A DNA stretch of 64,000 bases from JADJPL01 sp040382095 (GCA_040382095.1 JBEIGB010000005.1:21064-85063); one strand, 5' to 3'; shown: positions 34,574 through 43,987, counted from the stretch's first letter. Notes: generated by a model not told the origin, from the sequence alone. Made by a program: numbers and translations.

Positions 34574-35974
34574 TCAGATTAACTGTCCGGATGCCCAGGA
34601 GAGCGCCAGGAGGTTTTTGCGCAGTATTGCCTGTAGCTTGATTAGTTTAAGCCTTGCTTCCAGGAGCTTTTGTTCACGGGTATTCAGGAGGAAGACCGAG
34701 CTTTCCCCCAGGTCGAATTTAATTTGTTCGGCTTCGAAAAGCTGGGCATAATTGCGGGCAACTTCCGTATAGAGGGCGATTTGTTGTTGGGTGGTTTGTA
34801 ATTCGTTGAAGTAGTTTCTGATTTTTGCTTCTTGTTCAGCGAGTTTTCTGTCAAATTTATTACCGGTAATAATTTGTTTGAGCCGGACATTTTCCATTTT
34901 CCCTTGTTCTTTGCGCAGGAAGAGAGGGAAGGAGAAATTCAGGCCCCATTTATAATTACCGGTGAGGATGGGTAGGAAATCTGTACCGGTGGACAGGATA
35001 TTATAGGAAAAGTCGAGGCGGGGTTTGAATTGTTCGGCGGCGATCCGGCGGTCCACGTTGAGTATCTGCAGTTCTACGGCGAGGTCTTGCAGGTCTGGAT
35101 GGCGTTTGGCGAGATCGAGGAGGTATTGTTCGAGTACCGGGTTTTGGTTACTGGGGGGGAGTGGCAGAGGTTCTGGAATCAAAACGTTGAGGGCGTTTGT
35201 CCAAACGGGTTTGCCTTGTTCCCAGAAAAAAGTTTCGAGGGTTTGACGGGCATTGGCGCGTTCCAGGAGGGCTTCGTTGAGGTCGAAGCTGCGGTTTTGG
35301 AGCTGGATGTACGTCTCGAGGGTATCAATGGCCGGCTTATCGCCCTGGATGAAGCTTTCGGCAACGATTTTCAGGCGCTGTGCGGCGACATCTGCTGCCT
35401 GCTGAAAGATTTGTACCTGGTAATGGGCGAGTGCCCAGTCGAGGTATGCGAGACCTGCACCAAACAAGAAATCGTTAAGCTGGGACCGGCGCTGTGCGGC
35501 GCCTCCTTGCAGTCCCAATCGGGCTTGCTGCAACTCTGCACGAAAAGGATCAAACAAGAGGCCGTTGAGCAAGGGGACGTTAATTCCCAGGACGGCCTGG
35601 CCTTCTGCGGGGAGATTGTTTTCCGGGTTTAAAAATTGACCTCGTGCCAGGTTGAACTCTGATTTTACGGATACTCCGAATGCAGACTGGACTTTGATTC
35701 CGGCAGATCCGACAGAGAAATAATTTTTGCCATCGAAGGATTTTTGATCCCAGATACCGTATGCTTTGGGGTCGAACGCACCTTTGGCCATACGCAGATT
35801 GGCTTCTGCCTGTTGGATTACCAGGTCAGCATTACGGGCGGCCGGATGGTAAGCAGCAACGCTGCGGAGGAATTCCTCGAGCGATAAAGCCGAGGGGTTT
35901 TCGCCCGGTTCCTGGGCGGACAGTGGCCCATTGACAAGAAGGCCGATCAGGAGAAACAAGAAGGATTTGTGCAT
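34574..35974 (-). CDS. TolC-family outer-membrane efflux protein (T1SS)
   Basis: A 466-residue outer-membrane channel protein. A signal peptide (KSFLFLLIGLLVNGPLSAQ) is followed by two helical TolC repeats with long coiled coils. The frame is open to 36088, but that would overlap the HlyD gene and the ATG at 35974 starts directly at the signal peptide. The gene is third in an operon with a HlyD-type adaptor and an ABC transporter, so it is the exit duct of that tripartite exporter. A second TolC is at 59320-60804. Confidence 0.9.
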   Translation of the reverse strand: MHKSFLFLLIGLLVNGPLSAQEPGENPSALSLEEFLRSVAAYHPAARNADLVIQQAEANLRMAKGAFDPKAYGIWDQKSFDGKNYFSVGSAGIKVQSAFGVSVKSEFNLARGQFLNPENNLPAEGQAVLGINVPLLNGLLFDPFRAELQQARLGLQGGAAQRRSQLNDFLFGAGLAYLDWALAHYQVQIFQQAADVAAQRLKIVAESFIQGDKPAIDTLETYIQLQNRSFDLNEALLERANARQTLETFFWEQGKPVWTNALNVLIPEPLPLPPSNQNPVLEQYLLDLAKRHPDLQDLAVELQILNVDRRIAAEQFKPRLDFSYNILSTGTDFLPILTGNYKWGLNFSFPLFLRKEQGKMENVRLKQIITGNKFDRKLAEQEAKIRNYFNELQTTQQQIALYTEVARNYAQLFEAEQIKFDLGESSVFLLNTREQKLLEARLKLIKLQAILRKNLLALSWASGQLI

Positions 35975-36002
35975 ACTTGTAAAACTTTCCTGGCCTGATG
36001 AA

Positions 36003-37379
36003 CTATTTAATTGATTTGATCGGTGCCTCCCATTTGAACCTTTTACTTCCTTCAGCTTTAGGGTCGTAGTATTCCGGGGGGAATCCATTTAGCTGCCGCC
36101 ATAGCTCGTACCAGAGCGGGACGTTATTCAGCATGATAATCCCATTTGCACCGGAACCTGGGCGCAGGGCATCCGGCCAGCTTTTGTTTTTGCTGTTGGG
36201 GGCAACCAGAAGCCGGTACCGGCCATTTTCGCTGATGATATTGTCAATGGCCACAATTTCCCCCTGAAAGGTACCGAAAGATGCGCCCGGCCAACCGGAA
36301 AAAATGAATGCCGGCCAGCCATCGAAAATAAACCGTACCTCTTTACCTGGTTTGATCAGGGGGAAATCCATTGGACGGACATAAATCTCTACAGCCAGCT
36401 CATAGTCGGCGGGGAGGATACTTACAATGGCATCCCCTTCTTTGATGGTTTCCCCGATACCAACCTGAAGGGCTTTGGCAATAATCCCATCTTGAGGGGC
36501 GGTAATAAACCGCAGGCCTGTGCGGCGTGCATAGTTGGAAGCCTGGATAGAAAGCTTGCTGACCGTCGCTTCGGCATCGAGCTGATCCGATAACGTGCCG
36601 AACTGGTCTGATTCGGCCTTGGCGATTTTTTGTTGATATTCATACAGGATGGTGGTCAGCTCCAGGCGTGCATTGACCAGTTCGTTGCGGCTGACGAGGA
36701 GGTTGTTTTCGGATCCGATGCGTTTGGCAGAGGTTTCCTGTAACTTTACGCGTTTGTCTTCCACGTCTTTGAGTGAGACGATACCTTGCCTGTAGAGGGT
36801 GTCGGCGCGCTTCCACTGCCGTTCTGCGATGGTGTTTTCCAGTTGGGCGCGTACCAGGTCGATGCTGTCCGAAGCCACTTTGAAGAGCGATTGCTGGACT
36901 TTGTTTCGAAGTTGTTGCTCTTTGAAATCCAGTTCCAGCCGCATGGCGCGGATTTGGTCGCCTAAGGCAGTAATTTTTTTGCCATAAGCGCCGATTGCCG
37001 CGCTTTTAGCCTGTACTTGTTGTTCCGTGCGAGGTACGAGTTGCGGGTCGAAGTAGTCATCTTTAATTTCGGAGAGGAATACGATAGTATCTCCGGCTTT
37101 GACGGCCTGGCCTTCTTGTACGAACCATTTTTCAATCCTCCCTGGCAGGGTGCTGTGTATCGTTTGGGGGCGGTGTTCTGGCCGGAGTACGGTCACTTTT
37201 CCTTTGGACTGGATATTTTGTGTCCACGGCAGGAAGAGAAATACGAGAAAAGCTATGAAGAAAGAGAGCAACCAACGGACAAAGAGGCGGTTGCTATTGG
37301 AGGTTTTGACCCTTTTGTAACTGTCGAATGATTCGATTTCGAACCGTTCGTTTATCGAGTTATTACTTATATTGAGCAT
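36003..37379 (-). CDS. HlyD-family periplasmic adaptor
   Basis: A 458-residue membrane-fusion protein. A short cytoplasmic N-terminus with Ser, Asn and Glu residues leads to one transmembrane span (WLLSFFIAFLVFLFLPW), then the lipoyl-like domain (VLRPEHRPQTIHSTLPGRIEKWFVQEGQ), a long coiled coil for contact with TolC, and the returning beta domain. It bridges the ABC transporter and the TolC channel. It lies 14 bases after the ABC gene and 28 bases before the TolC gene. The long N-terminal tail is of the type found in type 1 secretion adaptors. Confidence 0.93.
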   Translation of the reverse strand: MLNISNNSINERFEIESFDSYKRVKTSNSNRLFVRWLLSFFIAFLVFLFLPWTQNIQSKGKVTVLRPEHRPQTIHSTLPGRIEKWFVQEGQAVKAGDTIVFLSEIKDDYFDPQLVPRTEQQVQAKSAAIGAYGKKITALGDQIRAMRLELDFKEQQLRNKVQQSLFKVASDSIDLVRAQLENTIAERQWKRADTLYRQGIVSLKDVEDKRVKLQETSAKRIGSENNLLVSRNELVNARLELTTILYEYQQKIAKAESDQFGTLSDQLDAEATVSKLSIQASNYARRTGLRFITAPQDGIIAKALQVGIGETIKEGDAIVSILPADYELAVEIYVRPMDFPLIKPGKEVRFIFDGWPAFIFSGWPGASFGTFQGEIVAIDNIISENGRYRLLVAPNSKNKSWPDALRPGSGANGIIMLNNVPLWYELWRQLNGFPPEYYDPKAEGSKRFKWEAPIKSIK

Positions 37380-37393
37380 GGCTTTGAGGCAGG

Positions 37394-39172
37394 TTAGTGA
37401 TCAGAAGGTGGCAGGTGCAACCAGTTGTTTTGGTCTGGATCAAAGATGTTGCTGAAATGCCTGCCGGATTTCGCCAGTTCGGCAAATGTGCCAGATTCCA
37501 CGACCTTTCCTTCCTTAAGGATAATCACCCTTTGGCAGTGGGATGCCATGATAGGGTCATTAGAAACGAGGATTAGGGTCCAGGGGCGGTCGGGCCGTGT
37601 AAGCGTCTGGATGATCGTGTGGCGGTCCTGTGGTTCGAGGACGGAGAAAGTGTCTTCTACCACAACGAGTTTGGATTCGCGTACAATGGCCCTGGCCATG
37701 AGGATTTTAATGCGCATATTGCGCGATATGTTGCGTCCTTCCGGGGAGAGGAGCGTGTTGAAACCATCGGGCAGCTTTCGTATGGCTTTTGCGAGGCCGA
37801 GATTTTCTGTAGTTTGGATAACCTTTTCAAGCGGGAGGTCGGGGTCGCCAATGGTGATATTTTCCAGTATTGTACCACTAAAGATATGGTCTTCTGCAAA
37901 GAACTCCCCGATGTGGTGCCGGAAGCTGTCGAGTTGGAGGCTGCGTAAAGGAAAGCCATTGTAAGAAATACTCCCTTTGAAATTTGGGAACAGCCCCGCG
38001 AGTAATTCGAGCAGGGTCGTTTTGCCTGACCCATTGTATCCGGATATGCACAATGTTTCACCTGATGGGATATCTAGATAGAGATCGTTCAGTACTTTTC
38101 GTTCTGAATCGGGAAAGGAGAACGATACCCCTTCCAGTTGAACGTGAATACCGTAGCCTTTATCGCAGCGTTCAAAAGAAAGCCCACTATTATCTTCGAG
38201 GGGCAGGTCGGTCACATAGCCCAGCTTATCCAGTGCGGTCAACACATCGTAAATCGTTTCCATCGTAACGATCATTTTCTCGACTGAGCTGATGACGAGG
38301 ATGACTACGATATCTGCGGCAACGAATTGCCCGATATTGATTTCGTTTTGTAAAACCAGATAGCTGCCCAGGGCCAGCAGCGAGGCCATTACGATAACCT
38401 CAAAAACAATGATGCTGGCGTATTGTCCCCTTAGGATTTTGAAATGAGCCATTCTGCTTTTGAGATACTCACCAGTGAGTGCATCGGTGCGGCGAAGCGC
38501 GTAGGGGGTATCGCCTGCCAACTTGAAGGTAGTGAGCGACCTGCCTTGTTCTTCAAGCCAGTGGGCTACTTCATATTTGTACTTGGACTCTTTGATGCTG
38601 GTGGCCAGTGCACGTGCACCAGTGACCCGCAGGATCAAAAAAATGAAAGCCATCAGCACAACACTGAAAAATACATACAGCGGATGGTAGAAAGAAATGA
38701 GCATCAGCCCAAAAAAAATCTGGAGGACAGCGGTGGAGAAGTCCATCAGTATTTTGGGCAGGCCTTTTTGTAAGGTAATGGTGTCGAAGAAGCGGTTGAT
38801 AAGCTCCGGAGGGTAATAATTTTTAAGGGTGTCGAGACGAAACCTCGGGATCCGGTAAGAAAAATCGAACGCCGAACGGGCAAAAATACGCTGCTGTATG
38901 ACTTCGATCACCGACATCTGCATGATCTTCAAAATGCCAGAGAAAGCGATTGCCGCTGTGACGAGGGCAATCAGCAAAACTAATGAAGCCGACTGCGTGC
39001 CACCAGCCACGAGGCCCAGGATCGCCTGGACGCCCAGCGGGAGGGTGAGGGTAATCAGCCCTGCAAAAATCGCATAAATATAAACGTAAGCAATGTCTTT
39101 ACCGTCCATCGCAAGCATACGAAAGAAGCGTTGGGATGGAGTCAGACCCTCAACGGAATGGTTATTGCCCAT
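37394..39172 (-). CDS. ABC exporter (type 1 secretion-like) with non-canonical ATPase
   Basis: A 592-residue fused membrane/ATPase half-transporter. Six membrane spans cover about residues 30-310. The ATPase domain keeps Walker A GYNGSGKTT (378-386) but differs elsewhere: the Q-loop Gln is Ala426, the signature is NISRNM (481-486) instead of LSGGQ, Walker B is VVVED with the Asp/Glu pair reversed (Glu506, Asp507), and the H-loop His is Asn538. There is no C39 peptidase domain. It leads the operon with HlyD and TolC. Whether it hydrolyses ATP as a homodimer is open; an accessory active partner is not encoded nearby. The substrate is unknown. Confidence 0.9.
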   Translation of the reverse strand: MGNNHSVEGLTPSQRFFRMLAMDGKDIAYVYIYAIFAGLITLTLPLGVQAILGLVAGGTQSASLVLLIALVTAAIAFSGILKIMQMSVIEVIQQRIFARSAFDFSYRIPRFRLDTLKNYYPPELINRFFDTITLQKGLPKILMDFSTAVLQIFFGLMLISFYHPLYVFFSVVLMAFIFLILRVTGARALATSIKESKYKYEVAHWLEEQGRSLTTFKLAGDTPYALRRTDALTGEYLKSRMAHFKILRGQYASIIVFEVIVMASLLALGSYLVLQNEINIGQFVAADIVVILVISSVEKMIVTMETIYDVLTALDKLGYVTDLPLEDNSGLSFERCDKGYGIHVQLEGVSFSFPDSERKVLNDLYLDIPSGETLCISGYNGSGKTTLLELLAGLFPNFKGSISYNGFPLRSLQLDSFRHHIGEFFAEDHIFSGTILENITIGDPDLPLEKVIQTTENLGLAKAIRKLPDGFNTLLSPEGRNISRNMRIKILMARAIVRESKLVVVEDTFSVLEPQDRHTIIQTLTRPDRPWTLILVSNDPIMASHCQRVIILKEGKVVESGTFAELAKSGRHFSNIFDPDQNNWLHLPPSDH

Positions 39173-39212
39173 TGTTAGGTTAAAATTTGCTGGACAGGGA
39201 TTACATCTCGCT

Positions 39213-39220
39213 CAAAAATA
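39213..39220 (-). promoter_or_regulatory. Promoter core TATTTTTG for the exporter operon
   Basis: On the minus strand TATTTTTG matches TAnnTTTG, 41 bases before the ABC gene's ATG. No clear -33 element. Confidence 0.5.
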
Positions 39221-39331
39221 TACTTTGTTTCCCGCTTTTAATAAATTTTTTATGCCTGGCAGGTTGGGTAATACCCGCAGCAGGATAGTATTGCAGCAGA
39301 AAAACAATGCTGTATGGTAGGCCGTAAAGGC

Positions 39332-39865
39332 CTAATTCAGTATGTCGGCTACCTGCGGGGCATTATAAAGCGACTTTAATTCCCCCTGGAGCTTTTGCCG
39401 GGCGAAGAAGATACGGCTTTTTACTGTGCCAAGTGGCACGCCAAGGGTAAGGGCGATTTCTTCGTACTTATAACCCTCGAAGTGCATGAGGAAGGGGATA
39501 CGCGCCCATTCTTCCAGGTTTGCTATTGCCCGCTGGATCTCTTCCTGCATGACAGTGGACTCCCCGTCATTTCCGGCTATTGCATTGCCTGAATCGAGCA
39601 GGAAGTCATTGGAGGTGCTGTCGTTCATCACCTGGCGGCGACGGCGCTTGCGATAGTCATTGATAAACGAATTGCGCAGAATGGTCATCAGCCAGGCACG
39701 GAGGTTGGTTTGGGGCTGGTAACGGTCGCGGTATTTGAATGCCTTGTAAGCAGTTTCCTGCACCAAATCCCTTGCAGAATCCTCATCTCTGGTGAGGTTA
39801 AGCGCAAAATTGAAGAGTACTTTTTCTTCTCTTGAAAATTGAGCGGTGAATTCAACGGTGGACAT
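39332..39865 (-). CDS. ECF-type RNA polymerase sigma factor
   Basis: A 177-residue sigma-70 family factor. Region 2 includes LTRDEDSARDLVQETAYKAFKY and LRAWLMTILRNSFINDYRKRRRR; region 4 has IPFLMHFEGYKYEEIALTLGVPLGTVKSRIFFARQKL, the helix-turn-helix that reads the -35 site. The ATG at 39865 is preferred to an upstream frame running to 39919. No anti-sigma gene is adjacent, so it may be controlled at its own promoter (TACATTTG at 39917-39924) or by activity elsewhere. Its targets cannot be read here. Confidence 0.94.
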   Translation of the reverse strand: MSTVEFTAQFSREEKVLFNFALNLTRDEDSARDLVQETAYKAFKYRDRYQPQTNLRAWLMTILRNSFINDYRKRRRRQVMNDSTSNDFLLDSGNAIAGNDGESTVMQEEIQRAIANLEEWARIPFLMHFEGYKYEEIALTLGVPLGTVKSRIFFARQKLQGELKSLYNAPQVADILN

Positions 39866-39916
39866 GGTATATGGTTTTATGGTTACTGACAGAAATAATA
39901 GTATTACTTTTAAATA

Positions 39917-39924
39917 CAAATGTA
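39917..39924 (-). promoter_or_regulatory. Promoter core TACATTTG for the sigma factor gene
   Basis: An exact TAnnTTTG match on the minus strand, 51 bases before the ATG at 39865. The same core sequence is used before the OmpH-like gene. Confidence 0.55.
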
Positions 39925-40126
39925 ACGCTTTCTCTACTGAAGGGTTTATTTTTTTGCTTCTTTTTTTTAAATACTTATCTTTAAATGCAATCGCGTTATT
40001 GCGAGTGGATGATGGACTTTTTCCCTTTTCACAGTCAAAGGAAAAGCAGGTGAGGGATCAGGAGGGCTATCGGGAGCTGGAAGGCCCTGATCTTTCGCCG
40101 CAATCCGTAAAATATTACTTTACGGC

Positions 40127-41065
40127 ATGACGAATATGCACTGGCAATCCTATATCAATGGTTTTCGTGCCCATTTGATGCTCGAACGAGGGCTTTCGGT
40201 GCATACCGTTGCCGCTTATCTGAGGGATATCGAAAAGCTTGCGGGGTTCTGTGGCGAATCTGGCCGCTCAAAGGCGCCATCAGAGGTAGGGATGTCTGAC
40301 CTCCTGGACTTTCTGAAATTGCTGAATGGGCTGGGCCTGGGCCGGCGTTCCCAGGCGAGGCTGCTTTCTGCCCTGAAGACTTTTTTCAAATACCTGATCA
40401 TTGAGAATGTGATTGCCGAAAATCCCACTGCGCTAATCGAAGGCCCCAAACTCCTGCGCGATATCCCTGCGACTTTGACCGTGGCGGAAGTACGGCGGAT
40501 GCTCCATGCAGTGGATGTCAGCACTCCCCATGGCCTTCGCAACCGTGCAATGCTCGAAACTCTCTATGCTTGCGGGATTCGGGTGAGCGAGCTTTGTACC
40601 TTGCGCACCCAGCACATCTATCCTGACCTCGGATTTATAAAAGTCCTTGGAAAGGGGAATAAAGAGCGGCTTGTGCCTATCGGTGAGGATGCGCTCAGGC
40701 AGATTGCCCTGTATATTGCACACGTACGGGACAAATTGCCGGTAATATCCCAGGCAGACGAACCTTTTCTGTTCCTGAACAGAAGGGGGAAAAAGCTAAG
40801 CCGGGTCATGGTATTCAATATTGTGGTGGAAACAGCGCGGGCGGCAGGAATTAAAAAACAAGTGAGCCCGCACACTTTTCGCCATTCTTTTGCCACGCAT
40901 CTGATCGAGGGGGGAGCAGATTTAAAAGCAGTCCAGGAGATGCTTGGGCACGAATCCATCCTGACCACAGAAATCTATACGCATTTAGACAATGCATATC
41001 TGCGGGAAACCCTGCTGCGGTTTCATCCCTCGAGCCGTCGTTTCCACGTCAATGAGGAAGAGTGA
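40127..41065 (+). CDS. xerD: XerD-like tyrosine recombinase
   Basis: A 312-residue site-specific recombinase of the XerC/XerD group, which resolves chromosome dimers at dif. The N-terminal SAM-like domain (residues 5-95) binds DNA. All catalytic residues are in place: Arg152 (GIRVSEL), Lys176 (GKGNKERLVP), His249 and Arg252 (HTFRHSFATHL), His275 (MLGHESI) and Tyr284 (EIYTH). Length and sequence fit XerD better than phage integrases, and no phage genes or attachment site are nearby. A dif site was not recognised in this window. Confidence 0.9.
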   Translation: MTNMHWQSYINGFRAHLMLERGLSVHTVAAYLRDIEKLAGFCGESGRSKAPSEVGMSDLLDFLKLLNGLGLGRRSQARLLSALKTFFKYLIIENVIAENPTALIEGPKLLRDIPATLTVAEVRRMLHAVDVSTPHGLRNRAMLETLYACGIRVSELCTLRTQHIYPDLGFIKVLGKGNKERLVPIGEDALRQIALYIAHVRDKLPVISQADEPFLFLNRRGKKLSRVMVFNIVVETARAAGIKKQVSPHTFRHSFATHLIEGGADLKAVQEMLGHESILTTEIYTHLDNAYLRETLLRFHPSSRRFHVNEEE

Positions 41066-41167
41066 GCGGTGGCCTGCCGGCCGGTAAAATCCCTGCAATT
41101 GGTAAAATCCTGTGAATCCTGTTGTCCTTTGTCTATTTTTACGGCGCAATCCTGCAAAATTCAGTAT

Positions 41168-42769
41168 ATGCGCAACCCGACACTTTTTTCCTGTCTGATT
41201 TATCTGCTTGCTTGTGCCTGTGCGACGCCCACGCCCCCGCAGGGAGGGCCCAGAGATACCGAAGCGCCAAAGCCGGATCCACAACAGAGTACTCCAAACG
41301 AACAGGTCAACTTTGTCAGGCAGCCCATCGAAATTGCTTTCGACGAGTGGATTCAGCTGGAAGATGTCTCGAATCAGGTGCTGGTTTCCCCCCCGCTCGA
41401 ATTCAGACCACAGCTACGTATCAAAAAGCGCTCGGTGATTTTTGAGTTTGATCCCCGGGAGCAATTGCGTCCGAACGTTACCTACACCATCAATTTCGGG
41501 ACGGCAGTAAAGGACCTGACCGAGAAAAATGTTGCAGAAAATCTCCGGTTCATTTTTTCCACAGGCCCAAACCTCGATTCTTTATCGGTTAAGGGCAATA
41601 TCCGCGACGCGTTGACTGGTGAGCCGGTCGAAAAGGCCTTGTTCATGTTGTACGATAGCTTCGCGGATAGCGTAGTGCGTAAAGAGCGGCCATTGTATTT
41701 TGCGAAGACAGATAAAGAAGGCCGTTTTCAGATCAATAATATCCGTCCGGGCACTTTCAAAGGATTTGCCCTTTCGGAGGTGAACGGCAACTATCGCTTT
41801 GACTTGCCCAATGAAAAGATTGGTTTTCCGGATACGGCGATTGCGATCGCTGCGGGTATCGGGACGGAACTCGTAGTGGATATTTTTGAAGAATCCCCGA
41901 AGCTTCGGCGGATAGGGGTGGATACTGGCTTTGCAGGTTTTACGAAAATCTTTTTTAATCTGCCCCCTTTACGCATTCAGGCTGGGCACGAGCCTGGGAA
42001 GGCCATTTGGCAGGCCATTGAACAGGACACCCTTTTCGTCTGGACAGCTCCGGAAAATACCGGGAAGCTGGTCTTTCAGCGCGATAATGCGTTCCAGGAT
42101 GCTTTAGTCTTACCCTCGTATGATCCGGACAGGCCACTGCCCCCCTTGTTCGTGAACCCCCGACCGGGCCAGCGCGGGTTCAGGCAAAGCCCTTTCGAAG
42201 ACTTCATCCTGCGGATTTCTGCACCGTTGAAGTCCTTTGACACCGCTGCAATTGTCCTGCAGGCCGATACTTTACTGAAAAGGGTTGTCCCTTCCGTATT
42301 TATTGACAACACAGATGCCCGTATATTGCACATCCGGACAGGCTGGCAGGAAAACCTGCCGTACCGTTTGGAGATCAGGCCCGGTGCGTTCACCGATATT
42401 TTTGGCCGTAGTACGGATACTTCGATTGTATATGAGATCACACCCATCCCGGGAAAAAGTTATGGTAATATTTTGCTGAAGATTTCCGGTCTGGACAGCG
42501 CTTATGCCTATGTACTCGAACTGGTAGTAAACGGGAGTACTACAGTTTCGAATGTACTGCCTGCTGGTGTTACGGCGAGGGAGATAGCCTTCAGAGGGAT
42601 TTTTCCCCAGGCCTATTCCTTGCGGCTCGTGGAAGACCGCAATGCCAATGGGCAATGGGACACTGGCAGTTATGAGCTTAAAGCGCAGCCAGAGCCTGTC
42701 TATCTTTTTGAACTCGAACCAATGCGTGCAAATTGGGATTTGGAAGCGGAAGTGACGGTCAAGCGATGA
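41168..42769 (+). CDS. Lipoprotein with SbsA Ig-like domain
   Basis: A 533-residue surface or periplasmic lipoprotein. Signal peptide with lipobox LLAC near residue 17, followed by the Pro-rich segment TPPQGGPRDTEAPKP. An SbsA-type Ig-like (Big_5) domain follows: PIEIAFDEWIQLEDVSNQVLVS and FDPREQLRPNVTYTINFG. The remainder is beta-rich with FSTGP, GNIRDALTGEPV (a carboxypeptidase-regulatory-like fold) and DRNANGQWDTG. Such proteins are common in Bacteroidota; function unknown. The ATG at 41168 is chosen because it starts directly at the signal peptide. A likely terminator is 240 bases beyond. Confidence 0.88.
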   Translation: MRNPTLFSCLIYLLACACATPTPPQGGPRDTEAPKPDPQQSTPNEQVNFVRQPIEIAFDEWIQLEDVSNQVLVSPPLEFRPQLRIKKRSVIFEFDPREQLRPNVTYTINFGTAVKDLTEKNVAENLRFIFSTGPNLDSLSVKGNIRDALTGEPVEKALFMLYDSFADSVVRKERPLYFAKTDKEGRFQINNIRPGTFKGFALSEVNGNYRFDLPNEKIGFPDTAIAIAAGIGTELVVDIFEESPKLRRIGVDTGFAGFTKIFFNLPPLRIQAGHEPGKAIWQAIEQDTLFVWTAPENTGKLVFQRDNAFQDALVLPSYDPDRPLPPLFVNPRPGQRGFRQSPFEDFILRISAPLKSFDTAAIVLQADTLLKRVVPSVFIDNTDARILHIRTGWQENLPYRLEIRPGAFTDIFGRSTDTSIVYEITPIPGKSYGNILLKISGLDSAYAYVLELVVNGSTTVSNVLPAGVTAREIAFRGIFPQAYSLRLVEDRNANGQWDTGSYELKAQPEPVYLFELEPMRANWDLEAEVTVKR

Positions 42770-43261
42770 TTGGGGATTTACCGCACATTCACAGCGCCAG
42801 GAGAAACGCGATGAAGTGCTTGTCGGGAGGCTCTTATCCCCCGCCTGTATGCACATAATGCTAAATAGCGGGGCATTTCAAACAGGCAGTTTGCCGTCTT
42901 TGACAGAGCAGAATCAGGGAAGATATTTCGTTTCAGGTGCTTTGAGGTTCCCTAAGGAGGTGCTTTTGCCAGCCAACACGGCTGGCACTGCCAGGTATAT
43001 TTCGCGAGGCCACTGTTTTTCTTGATTTTTAGAAGGATAGTCAAGAAAAACAGTGGCTTTATGAAACTTTATTTTGCCGCAAAAGCGACAAATATTCAGA
43101 ACAAGACATTGGCCGGGATGGCGGTGATACGACTGATTACCGCTACTGAAGGCACCTTTGCGACGGCTTGCCGGGCTGGTACAACGCATCGGCGCCCGGG
43201 GCAGAAATACGCTATTGACGCAGCCGCACCGCTTTTGCCACAAGAGGGGTCAGACGTATTT
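42770..43261. other. Gene-poor region with hairpins
   Basis: About 490 bases between convergent genes. It holds a 7-bp hairpin at 42969-42987 (GCCAGCC/GGCTGGC), a perfect 17-bp hairpin at 43009-43057 and no credible coding frame. The open frames on either strand here have no recognisable protein features. Confidence 0.55.
43009..43057. terminator. Bidirectional terminator between convergent genes
   Basis: A perfect 17-bp inverted repeat (43009-43025 with 43041-43057) with a 15-base loop and T-runs in each arm. It stands between the SbsA-Ig lipoprotein and the unrecognised minus-strand gene. Confidence 0.75.
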
Positions 43262-43987
43262 TCAGACCTTTGGGTGCTGAATTTTATTGAGTACGAGCTG
43301 AGCCTTGATCAGGAAATCCGGGTTATAGAATTTGTACTCATTGTGAACCATGAGCAGCCTGGCAGCATCGTACGCAGCAGATTTGGGTACGATTTGGCGG
43401 GCTGCGATGGGGTGGAGCCAGTATTCCTGGTTATTGGAGCGCAGGTAAGACTGGTCGAGTTCGAAATTGATAACTACGGATAGTTTATTGAGTGAGAAGA
43501 GGTACTCGGTTTCCCGGTTGAGTTCTTTCTGCAGGTCAATGATATTATGACGGGAGAAATTGGCGCCGGATCTTTCACACAAGAAGATATCCCTTCTTCC
43601 ATCGAAGACCACGATATCGCGGAAGCGATACTTTTTGAAATTTTTGGTAAGGAAGTTGCGGATAGGACCTTTAGAGGGCCTTAATTTTGCGAATTCCTGT
43701 GCGAGGGCTGCGTCGTCCAGTTTGAAATCCTCTTCGAAAGGCCGTTTGCGGCGGGTTTTCATGTTGACGACTTCCTTCACCCTACCGAGGGTGTGGCCCA
43801 GTTCATTGGTTTTGGAGGTAACGGTTACGATATCCACACCAGCGTTGTTGATCCAGCTTTCCAGGAAGATTTTTTTGGTATCTGTTTCAAAAACGAGCAG
43901 CGCTATTTCGCTGATAGCGTAGAAATTAGGGTAACCACCATAGATGTTGCCGTACTTCAGCTCTAAGAATGCTATACTCTTGTTCAC
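43262..43987 (-). CDS. Unrecognised protein, faint DnaQ-exonuclease-like pattern
   Basis: A 241-residue soluble protein with a GTG start (GTG AAC AAG). No family is recognised with confidence. The N-terminus IAFLELKYGNIYGGYPNFYAIS followed by EIALLVFE has the spacing of the first strand-turn-strand of DEDD exonucleases, but the usual DxE pair reads ELK. VVFDGRRDIFLC and, near the end, AAYDAARLLM resemble the later strands and the exoIII region. If related, the active site is lost (speculation). The middle part is rich in Lys and Arg. It is transcribed alone. Confidence 0.6.
   Translation of the reverse strand: MNKSIAFLELKYGNIYGGYPNFYAISEIALLVFETDTKKIFLESWINNAGVDIVTVTSKTNELGHTLGRVKEVVNMKTRRKRPFEEDFKLDDAALAQEFAKLRPSKGPIRNFLTKNFKKYRFRDIVVFDGRRDIFLCERSGANFSRHNIIDLQKELNRETEYLFSLNKLSVVINFELDQSYLRSNNQEYWLHPIAARQIVPKSAAYDAARLLMVHNEYKFYNPDFLIKAQLVLNKIQHPKV

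Noticed and set aside
40127..41065. Tyrosine recombinase as a sign of an integrated element
   Set aside because: The sequence and length fit housekeeping XerD; no phage or conjugative genes flank it.
42914..43243. Minus-strand open frame of 109 codons
   Set aside because: It runs through the terminator hairpin, has many Cys, Pro and Arg and no recognisable motif.
43022..43483. Plus-strand open frame of 153 codons in the gene-poor region
   Set aside because: Its second half is antisense to the 43262-43987 gene and its first half has no protein-like features; the hairpin at 43009-43057 covers its start.
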